The position numbers were made by a program, and so were the translations under genes. A stretch of DNA of 14,295 bases from an uncultured bacterium (GTDB lineage: Bacteria > Cyanobacteriota > Vampirovibrionia > Gastranaerophilales > Gastranaerophilaceae): contig CASGAK010000044.1 in assembly GCA_949299435.1 (NCBI GenBank), forward strand, positions 1-14,295, read 5' to 3'. Below the pieces are notes generated by a model that did no database searches, had not been told where the DNA came from, and was given only the letters and a program-made list of their open reading frames with translations. Below, piece by piece: positions 1 to 5,853 of this stretch (position 1 is the stretch's first letter; every line of letters starts with the position of its first letter).

Positions 1-85
1 CCTGGTGGCGGAATCGGTAGACGCGTTGGACTTAAAATCCAATTGGGTGAATAACTCAGTGCCAGTTCAAGTCTGGCCCAGGGCA
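1..85 (+). tRNA. tRNA-Leu (anticodon TAA), 5' end cut by two bases
   Basis: The sequence folds as a class II tRNA. The anticodon stem is TTGGA (26-30) with TCCAA (38-42), and the loop CTTAAAA puts the anticodon TAA at 33-35, which reads UUA leucine codons. A long variable arm has a four-pair stem (45-48 with 54-57), as expected for Leu. The T stem GCCAG/CTGGC (61-65 with 73-77) encloses TTCAAGT. The 3' acceptor strand CCAGGGC (78-84) pairs with the visible CCTGG at 1-5, so the missing first two bases should be GC just outside the window. The discriminator is A85. The 3' CCA is not encoded, so it must be added after transcription. A terminator follows directly, so this is probably the last or only gene of its transcript. 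Confidence 0.96.
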
Positions 86-90
86 AATTA

Positions 91-120
91 AAAACTCTCA
101 TAATGTATGAGAGTTTTTTT
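91..120 (+). terminator. Intrinsic terminator of tRNA-Leu
   Basis: ACTCTCATA (94-102) is a perfect inverted match to TATGAGAGT (106-114), with a 3-nt loop. A run of T follows to 120. It begins six bases after the tRNA discriminator base. The flanking A and T runs could also let it work on the opposite strand. Confidence 0.85.
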
Positions 121-162
121 ATTGCTGTTTATTTTTCGATTTATTATATAAAAATTAGGGAA

Positions 163-210
163 TATAATACACATAGACTATTTGTTAAAATTTATTAATA
201 AAATTAAAAT
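163..210 (+). promoter_or_regulatory. Candidate promoters for the EF-hand protein gene
   Basis: Two possible sigma-70-type promoters lie between the tRNA terminator and the gene starting at 274. The first is TTGTTA (182-187), a 17-nt spacer, and TAAAAT (205-210). The second is a perfect TATAAT at 163-168 with only a poor -35 match (TTTATT, 140-145). The DNA is so AT-rich that -10-like hexamers arise often by chance, so the choice between them is uncertain. Apart from these and the leader block at 237-269, I see nothing else in 121-273. Confidence 0.4.
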
Positions 211-236
211 AGACAGCAATTTTAATGAATAAATAA

Positions 237-273
237 ACTTTATATAAATAGTATATAAAAATGAGAGTATAAT
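237..273 (+). promoter_or_regulatory. Leader block shared with the gene at 8387, including its ribosome binding site
   Basis: The leader has ACTTTATATA (237-246), TATAAAA (254-260) and GAGAGTA (263-269), just before the ATG at 274. The same three words occur in the same order at 8350-8359, 8370-8376 and 8378-8384, just before the ATG at 8387. First-to-last-word distances are 26 and 28 nt. GAGAG is a weak Shine-Dalgarno with 6 nt to the start. The copy at 8377 has the stronger GGAGAG. Confidence 0.5.
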
Positions 274-1176
274 ATGCCAATTAATTTTAATTTAGGAAAA
301 TTTGCTGAAAATTTACAAAAAGCAGGCTCCAGTATGCTTCAAAGCGGATTACTTTTGACAGCAAGCCGTGAAATAGGTCGAGGAGGTCTATGGGGTGGAA
401 GCATTTGGGGCATGGGAATGGGCATGGGCTGCTATGGTGGTGGCAGTATATGGGGTTGCTATGGCGGTATAATGCCAGGAGCACCACCTTTAAATATTTC
501 ACACCCGATATATTCTTCAACATACGCGAATCCATACTTAACCGAAGCAGGCATGGCTTCTGCAGCACAATATGGGCGTGATTTGATAGATAACTATTTA
601 GCACAACAAAATCAATTGATACAAGGTAATACCCCTGGAGCAAATACTTATAATCCTTCAGATGTAGAAGCAAGCAATCAATTTGAAAATGCAATGAAAG
701 ATGGTAAAGGTATTAAATTTGTAACTGATGCTTGGACAGAGCTTGCTAATAAAGAAAACCCAACTGAAGAAGAACAAGCTCTAAGAGATGAGAGCTACAA
801 ACAGTCCGTCGCAAATTTGGGCTACTCCCATACCAAATACCTCGACAAAGAATATGGCAATGGCGATGGTAAAATGGCTTTATCAGAAATCACAAGCTAT
901 TTAGCTGAAAAATATCCAGATATAGATAAATCTGAAATAAATACATACGCTCAAAATATTTTAAATACACTAGATATTGACGGTAACAAAGAGATTACCG
1001 GTGATGAAATGACAGCACTTTTGGCTTATATAGATGAAAAAGGTGCAAACAATAAAAGAGATGGTGAAATACATGCGGAAGATTATGAAAACATAAATAA
1101 TTTTATGCATGATGAAATATTAAGCGAAAATCTTAAAGCAAACTTTACTACAATTCACAAAAACTTATTCAAGTAA
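274..1176 (+). CDS. Gly/Trp/Met-rich protein with C-terminal EF-hand region (unrecognised family)
   Basis: A 300-residue protein I do not recognise as a named family. Residues 36-68 are low complexity, rich in Gly, Met, Trp, Tyr and Cys, with GGSIWG occurring twice (41-46 and 56-61). A soluble, acidic C-terminal half follows. Residues 234-245 (DIDGNKEITGDE) are a textbook EF-hand calcium loop, with D234, D236, N238, E240, T242 and E245 at the six ligand positions. Two further DG-containing loops (about 194-205 and 259-270) look like degenerate EF-hands lacking the first Asp. No signal peptide or clear membrane helix is seen. The start is the ATG at 274, six bases after GAGAG. The 3' end overlaps csaB on the other strand by 12 bp. 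The leader resembles that of the gene at 8387. Calcium binding is well supported for one loop; the cellular role is unknown. Confidence 0.85.
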   Translation: MPINFNLGKFAENLQKAGSSMLQSGLLLTASREIGRGGLWGGSIWGMGMGMGCYGGGSIWGCYGGIMPGAPPLNISHPIYSSTYANPYLTEAGMASAAQYGRDLIDNYLAQQNQLIQGNTPGANTYNPSDVEASNQFENAMKDGKGIKFVTDAWTELANKENPTEEEQALRDESYKQSVANLGYSHTKYLDKEYGNGDGKMALSEITSYLAEKYPDIDKSEINTYAQNILNTLDIDGNKEITGDEMTALLAYIDEKGANNKRDGEIHAEDYENINNFMHDEILSENLKANFTTIHKNLFK

Positions 1177-2187
1177 AAGATTCTCAATCTCACACCAATC
1201 AAATTGTTTAGAAGCAGAAAATTCACTTAGTTTACTTGAATTAAGCGATTTTTGTTGTGTAAAGATTTTCTTATAATCATTTTTATCCGACTTTAGAGAA
1301 ATAAGAGGAATAGAAGCCTCTTGAGCAAGTTTTTCAACTTTTATGTCATAATTAATTGCAGAAGTTCTTACACCTGCCATAATGGCTGCTATAACCGCAT
1401 GAAATCTCATTGCAATCATATAGTTTAGCTGAGAAATTCTTTTGAAAATTTCATTTTTATTTTCATAATATATAATTTCAACTTCTACATCGCTTTTTTT
1501 GGATTTTAAAATATTAATAAATTTTTTACTTACAGCCTCATCAAGAGATTTTTGAAAGACAAAAAGTTCAATTTTACGATTAGGGAAAAAAGCAAGCACA
1601 TTCTCAGCCAAAGACTCTAAAAATTTATCATTCATTGTAATAAAATCTCTAAGCTGAACACCTAGTGCAAAATTCTTGGGTACCTCTGCAACTTTGACAG
1701 AAAACACCGGATCATTTGCAAGTTTTGCATCTATTCCCCAGTTTCTGAGCAAATTTAAACTTCTTTCGTCCCTTACAGACACAAATTTAACTTTTCTCAA
1801 TAGAAATTTTACTAAAAATTGAGAAATATTTTTATTCAAAGGTCCGATACCTTGTGCAAAAATTATAACATCTTTTTTTAGAATTAATGCGATTAAAATA
1901 ACAAAAGAATAATAAAAAAGACTTTTAACACTAGTAACGTCTTGCAAAAGACTTCCCCCACCAGAAATTAATACGTCAGATTTTGAAAGTGTTCTAATAA
2001 CTTTACCAATATCAAAATTTTTAACGGCATTAACATCATATACTTCAGATGTTTTTTGGGGATTTGCAGATAATACGGTAATTTGAGCATTCAAAGTTTT
2101 TAGTTTTTCACAGAGTACATATAAAATAGCATCATCACCAAAGTTGTCAAACCCGTAATAACCTGATATAACAACCTTTTTACTCAT
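1165..2187 (-). CDS. csaB: CsaB-type polysaccharide pyruvyltransferase
   Basis: A 340-residue member of the polysaccharide pyruvyl transferase family. The family transfers pyruvate from phosphoenolpyruvate to a sugar of a cell-wall polymer as a ketal. In Gram-positive bacteria this mark anchors SLH-domain surface proteins; in Cyanobacteria it is linked to attachment of SLH-bearing outer-membrane proteins. Diagnostic motifs are GYYGFDNFGDDAIL (9-22), GGGSLLQD (76-83), AQGIGP (111-116), RDER (139-142) and MRFHA (260-264), in the usual order for CsaB. The protein is close to full length for the family. It is the last gene of the eda-kdgK-csaB operon; its ATG overlaps the end of kdgK by 8 bp and is preceded by AGAGGAAG. 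The stop lies inside the 3' end of the convergent EF-hand gene, leaving no room for a terminator. The acceptor polymer is unknown. Confidence 0.9.
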   Translation of the reverse strand: MSKKVVISGYYGFDNFGDDAILYVLCEKLKTLNAQITVLSANPQKTSEVYDVNAVKNFDIGKVIRTLSKSDVLISGGGSLLQDVTSVKSLFYYSFVILIALILKKDVIIFAQGIGPLNKNISQFLVKFLLRKVKFVSVRDERSLNLLRNWGIDAKLANDPVFSVKVAEVPKNFALGVQLRDFITMNDKFLESLAENVLAFFPNRKIELFVFQKSLDEAVSKKFINILKSKKSDVEVEIIYYENKNEIFKRISQLNYMIAMRFHAVIAAIMAGVRTSAINYDIKVEKLAQEASIPLISLKSDKNDYKKIFTQQKSLNSSKLSEFSASKQFDWCEIENLLLE

Positions 2188-3133
2188 TTAAACTTCCTCT
2201 TTCAAAAATACCATATACTTCATTTTTATAAGGAATTGATTTAATAGCCCCAATCCCTTTAGCTTGAAGCCCAGCGACGATAGAAGCAAATCTAGATGCT
2301 TCAAAAGGTGTCATGCCATGAGTTAAAGCGTGTAAAAAACCTCCGTTAAAAGCATCACCAGAGCATGTTGTATCAACAACATCATGAGTATAGAATTCAG
2401 TAAAAATGATATTACCATTATAGCCGGTATAATACCCACCCTTTGGAGAAGCCTTAATTACTATAACGGTTACTCCCATATCCCAAAGATGTTTCATAAT
2501 ATTTTCTACGGAAGTAATTTCTAAAATATTTACAGTATCATATTTTGCACTCATAAACAAAATATCAACATCAGAAATAACTTTATGGAAATCATCTTTA
2601 GCAGTTTCCTGCGTAGTAATTAAAGAAGAATAATTGGGATCATAAGCCGTCATTACATCATTTTTTTTAGCTAACTTAAACACCTCTGCAACAGCTTCTT
2701 TCGCAGAAAGAGAAAGAGATTGAGTAACTCCTGATGCATAGACTATTTTCGAATTTGCAATATAACTTTCAGATATATCCTCTAAAGACAATTTTGAAGG
2801 TGCAATTCTTTTTCTATAATAAGCAAACTCTTTTCCGCAGCCATGAGGCCTTGATATAAAATATATACCATTTTGTTCTTGAGCAACTTTGACTTGAGAA
2901 ATATCCAAACCTTCATTTTGCCAACTAGTTAGTAAATAGTCTTTGAATACATCATCACCGATTCTAGTAATAAAACCGACCTCAGAGCCCATTCTTGAAG
3001 CAGCAACAGCAGTAGCTAAAGCATCGCCTCCATAGAATTTTTTTAATACATCAGCGTCTTTCAAATGTTCTTCACTGGATAATTCAATAAGACTTTCACC
3101 AATTGTAATTATATCTAACTTTTTACTATCCAT
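2180..3133 (-). CDS. kdgK: PfkB-family sugar kinase, probably 2-keto-3-deoxygluconate kinase
   Basis: A 317-residue ribokinase/PfkB-family kinase. Near the N-terminus GGDALATA (35-42) resembles the GGDTLNTA-type motif of KDG kinases. YYRKRIAPSKL (105-115) matches the substrate-side segment of that subgroup. The C-terminal signature DTTCSGDAFNGGF (254-266) holds the anion hole and the catalytic base D260; CSGD replaces the commoner GAGD. The predicted reaction is ATP-dependent phosphorylation of 2-keto-3-deoxygluconate to KDPG, substrate for the aldolase encoded just upstream. The start ATG follows AAAGGA, which overlaps the eda stop; the intergenic gap is 9 nt, and csaB overlaps the 3' end by 8 bp. 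The exact sugar (KDG, KDGal or another) cannot be fixed from sequence, so the kdgK name rests partly on the neighbouring aldolase. Confidence 0.82.
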   Translation of the reverse strand: MDSKKLDIITIGESLIELSSEEHLKDADVLKKFYGGDALATAVAASRMGSEVGFITRIGDDVFKDYLLTSWQNEGLDISQVKVAQEQNGIYFISRPHGCGKEFAYYRKRIAPSKLSLEDISESYIANSKIVYASGVTQSLSLSAKEAVAEVFKLAKKNDVMTAYDPNYSSLITTQETAKDDFHKVISDVDILFMSAKYDTVNILEITSVENIMKHLWDMGVTVIVIKASPKGGYYTGYNGNIIFTEFYTHDVVDTTCSGDAFNGGFLHALTHGMTPFEASRFASIVAGLQAKGIGAIKSIPYKNEVYGIFERGSLNE

Positions 3134-3142
3134 ATCAGTCCT

Positions 3143-3742
3143 TTAATTCATCGAGTGATTTTTTACTCTTTTAGTAATTTCCGAATAAGAATAACCTTCT
3201 AATAAATCACGTCCAACACCTACAGCTACAGCTCCAGCTTTAACATAATCTTTGACTTCAGAAAGTTTTGCAGCACCTGTAGGTATGATATTTAAAAACG
3301 GCATGGGTCTTAATAAGTTTTCTAAATAAGATACTCCCCCCATTGCTGTGATAGGGAATATTTTAATTAAAGGCACTCTTGCTTTCCAAGCCGAATAGGC
3401 TTCATTAGCAGTAGAGGCTCCTGCAATAAAAGGGACTCTTTTATCTTTTGAAAATTTTACCAAATGCATTTGATTTATTGGAGATGAAAAAACTTCAGCA
3501 CCAGCCTTTATAGCACTTTGTGCCTGTAATTCAGTAATTATACTTCCAGCACATACCGTAACAAATTTAGAAATATCTTCGAGTGCATGATAAATTTCCG
3601 GTGTAGTGAGATTAATTTCAATTATTTTGATACCTCCATCAGCTAAAGCTGAGGCTGTATTTCTTACAACTTCTGCATTGTTGCTTCTTATAATCGGCAA
3701 CAACTTTTGTTCTGATAATAATTTTACTAAATTTTCGTTCAT
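3143..3742 (-). CDS. eda: KDPG/KHG-family aldolase
   Basis: A 199-residue (beta/alpha)8 class I aldolase of the Eda/DgoA family, which splits 2-keto-3-deoxy-6-phospho sugar acids into pyruvate and glyceraldehyde 3-phosphate. Visible elements are LPIIRS (15-20), the catalytic Glu of IIEINLTTP (E42), CAGS (64-67), and the Schiff-base Lys K127 in LIKIFP. IPTGAA (153-158) stands where many family members have PTGG. The position of E. coli Eda Arg49 is Thr here (EINLTT against EVTLRT). E. coli DgoA also lacks that Arg, so KDPGal or a broader substrate range is possible. It is the first gene of the eda-kdgK-csaB operon, read from the 48-bp divergent region shared with the cyclase gene. A good Shine-Dalgarno (AAAGGAT) sits 7 nt before the ATG. 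No 6-phosphogluconate dehydratase is present in the window. Confidence 0.85.
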   Translation of the reverse strand: MNENLVKLLSEQKLLPIIRSNNAEVVRNTASALADGGIKIIEINLTTPEIYHALEDISKFVTVCAGSIITELQAQSAIKAGAEVFSSPINQMHLVKFSKDKRVPFIAGASTANEAYSAWKARVPLIKIFPITAMGGVSYLENLLRPMPFLNIIPTGAAKLSEVKDYVKAGAVAVGVGRDLLEGYSYSEITKRVKNHSMN

Positions 3743-3765
3743 ACTCTATCCTTTTTTCAAAATTT

Positions 3766-3795
3766 ATTATATCATAAAATAAGGAGGGGTATGAA
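3766..3795 (-). promoter_or_regulatory. Candidate promoter of eda-kdgK-csaB, overlapping the start of the cyclase gene
   Basis: On the minus strand TTCATA (3795-3790), an 18-nt spacer and a perfect TATAAT (3771-3766) form a plausible sigma-70 promoter, starting transcription roughly 15-20 bases before the eda ATG. The -35 covers the first codons of the divergent cyclase gene and the spacer covers its Shine-Dalgarno AAGGAGG (3781-3787). Firing of this promoter and expression of the cyclase could therefore interfere with each other. Confidence 0.5.
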
Positions 3796-5746
3796 AAAGT
3801 TAAAATCAAAAGCATTTTTTATATATTCACTAATTTTTCACATAATTTTGTCATGCATTTTGGTACTGGTATCTTGGCAATTTTTTGAGCCTTATGCTTA
3901 TAACTATATGGTCAGAACTTTTTCTGCAGTAACACCTGCTTCTGACGACATTTTAGTTGTCGTAATTGACGATAAATCGGTTGCCCAATACCGATGGCCT
4001 TGGAAACGTGAATTATACGGAAAAATGTTTAAATACTTAAACACCTACGCAAAACCCAAAATAATAGGCTATGATGCAATATTTACGACTTTAGATAAAG
4101 ATAACCCTCAATCCGATAAAATATTTTTCGACTCATTAAAGCCAATAGACAATTTGGTAGTTGGCTTTACCCTTTTAGATTCAAAATACCCGAATGAAAA
4201 AGAGGGAGAAAAATATTCACAAGAATTTCATGATAAATTCTCCATAAATATAGCTGATAAAAGAAAGCAAAAATATCCTTCCAAATACAGGAGTTTTTCG
4301 ATGTTTCCCGAGCCATATTTTGATTCTGTAAAATACGCAGGCTCTGTAAATTCATCACCATTTATATCGACGGGATATCTTGTTATTGCAGACCCAATAG
4401 TATCTTTAAACAATAATTATTATCCGTCTTTAGCGTTGAGAATGTATCTTTTCCTTAACAATACTAAAGATGTAACTTTATATGACAACTCAATAGTTAT
4501 AGACAAAACTGGCTTAAAAATTCCGACAGTACAATCATTTCAAGCAATTCACAACTATATTAAGTTTTACAAAATAAAAAAACAGACGGCATTTTCACAC
4601 AAAAAGTATTCTGCAATTGATCTTATTACATCGCTTGAGAATATAGAAAAAGGCTTGCCGCCTGTGATAGATCCTGCAGAATTTAAAGATAAAATAGTTT
4701 TTATAGGAGCAAATGCGAAAGCTGCTGCAATAAAAGTAATTGATGAAACTCCGACACCAATGCTTCAATTGCACCCAGGTGTAGATATTCAAGCTACAAA
4801 TTTGGATAACCTTGTAAACAATCAGATTATGCATTTAACAACCTTTTGGCAGGATCTTTTTATAATAATATTTTTAAGCATTCTAACATTTACAATAATT
4901 ACAAGATTCAGTGTATTCAAATCGATTGCACTGCTTATATTGACAGCATTTATCTATTTTGTAATAGCTGCTATAGGATATAGATTTAACTTTGCAATGA
5001 ATATAATTACCCCGCTCGGTATACAGCTTATCACAATGATTTTTGCATACTCATACAGATTCATACTTGAAGGTAAAACCAAGGAAAAAATTAAACAAGC
5101 TATGGGAAAATACCTATCTCAGGATATTATGAAGAATGTAGTAAAAAATATAGATGATATAAAACTTGGCGGAAAACGTGCGAATGTAACCGTACTTTTT
5201 GCAGACATACGCGGTTTTACGAGTATGAGTGAAAAAATGACTGCTGAAGAAGTATCTATGATTTTAAATGAATATTTTACTGAAATAGAACCTATAATTA
5301 CAAAATATAACGGAGTAATCAACAAATTTATCGGAGATGCAGTAATGGCAATATTTGGAGAACCAATACAGGACTTGAATCACCCGGTAAATGCCGTAAA
5401 ATGTGCTTATGAAATGCTCAAAAAAGTCGAAGAACTCCAAGACAAATGGCTATTTGAAGGAAAACCCAAAATAGAAATCGGCATAGGCATTAACACTGGA
5501 GATGCCTTTGTTGGCAACATCGGCTCAGAAAAACGTCTGGAATATACCGTAATAGGTGATACCGTAAACTTAGCGAGCAGAATAGAAAGTTATAATAAAG
5601 TATACAGAACTAATTTTTTAATAAGCAGCTCTACATATTCATACGTAAGTAATATCGCAGACGTAATTAAAATAAGTGAAGTAACAATCCGCGGAAAAGC
5701 TAAAAAAATGGATATATATGAGGTCTTACGCATTGCAGACTCCTAG
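3791..5746 (+). CDS. CHASE2-domain class III adenylate cyclase (membrane receptor type)
   Basis: A 651-residue receptor cyclase predicted to make cAMP from ATP in response to an extracytoplasmic signal. One N-terminal membrane helix (about 9-32) is followed by an extracytoplasmic CHASE2 domain (about 45-335; 'DDILVVVIDDKSV' and 'WPWKRELYGKM' are typical). Three more helices follow (about 353-371, 378-397 and 403-424), then the cytoplasmic cyclase domain (about 455-645). The catalytic residues are complete: metal-binding D472 (ADIRGF) and D516 (KFIGD), adenine-selecting K512 with T586 at the partner position, and transition-state N593 and R597 (NLASR). A Lys/Thr pair is usual for bacterial adenylate rather than guanylate cyclases. 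The start has a strong AAGGAGG 3 nt before the ATG. It is divergent from eda. No cAMP-binding regulator is in the window, and the signal sensed is unknown. Confidence 0.93.
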   Translation: MKKLKSKAFFIYSLIFHIILSCILVLVSWQFFEPYAYNYMVRTFSAVTPASDDILVVVIDDKSVAQYRWPWKRELYGKMFKYLNTYAKPKIIGYDAIFTTLDKDNPQSDKIFFDSLKPIDNLVVGFTLLDSKYPNEKEGEKYSQEFHDKFSINIADKRKQKYPSKYRSFSMFPEPYFDSVKYAGSVNSSPFISTGYLVIADPIVSLNNNYYPSLALRMYLFLNNTKDVTLYDNSIVIDKTGLKIPTVQSFQAIHNYIKFYKIKKQTAFSHKKYSAIDLITSLENIEKGLPPVIDPAEFKDKIVFIGANAKAAAIKVIDETPTPMLQLHPGVDIQATNLDNLVNNQIMHLTTFWQDLFIIIFLSILTFTIITRFSVFKSIALLILTAFIYFVIAAIGYRFNFAMNIITPLGIQLITMIFAYSYRFILEGKTKEKIKQAMGKYLSQDIMKNVVKNIDDIKLGGKRANVTVLFADIRGFTSMSEKMTAEEVSMILNEYFTEIEPIITKYNGVINKFIGDAVMAIFGEPIQDLNHPVNAVKCAYEMLKKVEELQDKWLFEGKPKIEIGIGINTGDAFVGNIGSEKRLEYTVIGDTVNLASRIESYNKVYRTNFLISSSTYSYVSNIADVIKISEVTIRGKAKKMDIYEVLRIADS

Positions 5747-5794
5747 CATATATTAAATTAGCAAAAAAAAAATATCCTATATAACAAATAAAAC

Positions 5795-5827
5795 CTACAT
5801 GTAGTTTCTAGCTAAATAAATTTAGCT
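5795..5827. repeat. Two adjacent palindromes before recG
   Basis: CTACATGTAG (5795-5804) is a perfect 10-bp palindrome. Five bases later AGCTAAAT (5810-5817) and ATTTAGCT (5820-5827) form a perfect 8-bp inverted repeat around AA. They lie between the cyclase stop and the -10 of recG. The second could act as an operator in the -35 area. As RNA it could form a weak hairpin followed by GACCTTTTTAT, a possible poor terminator for the cyclase transcript. Confidence 0.5.
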
Positions 5828-5837
5828 GACCTTTTTA

Positions 5838-5853
5838 TGCTATACTTTGGTTA
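5838..5853 (+). promoter_or_regulatory. Extended -10 promoter of recG, placed for a leaderless mRNA
   Basis: TG-C-TATACT (5838-5846) is a good extended -10 element. Only six bases separate it from the ATG at 5853, so transcription would begin at about the A of the start codon. No Shine-Dalgarno is present and no good -35 is seen. This decides the start: the in-frame TTG at 5847 would lie upstream of the transcript. Confidence 0.45.

Noticed and set aside
231..251. AT-rich stretches before 274 and 8387 as replication origin elements
   Set aside because: No DnaA-box clusters and no dnaA/dnaN neighbours were seen; the AT-richness is general for this genome.
1..273. tRNA-Leu as an integration site for a mobile element
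   Set aside because: No integrase and no second copy of the tRNA 3' end were seen. The genes that follow are not phage- or island-like.
287..694. Open frame of 135 codons on the minus strand inside the EF-hand gene
   Set aside because: It mirrors the plus-strand Gly-rich coding region, has no family-like motifs, and is rich in Cys/His/Leu in the way complement frames are.
5847..5852. TTG at 5847 as the recG start
   Set aside because: It adds only two residues, has no ribosome binding site, and would lie next to the -10 element, upstream of the likely transcript start.
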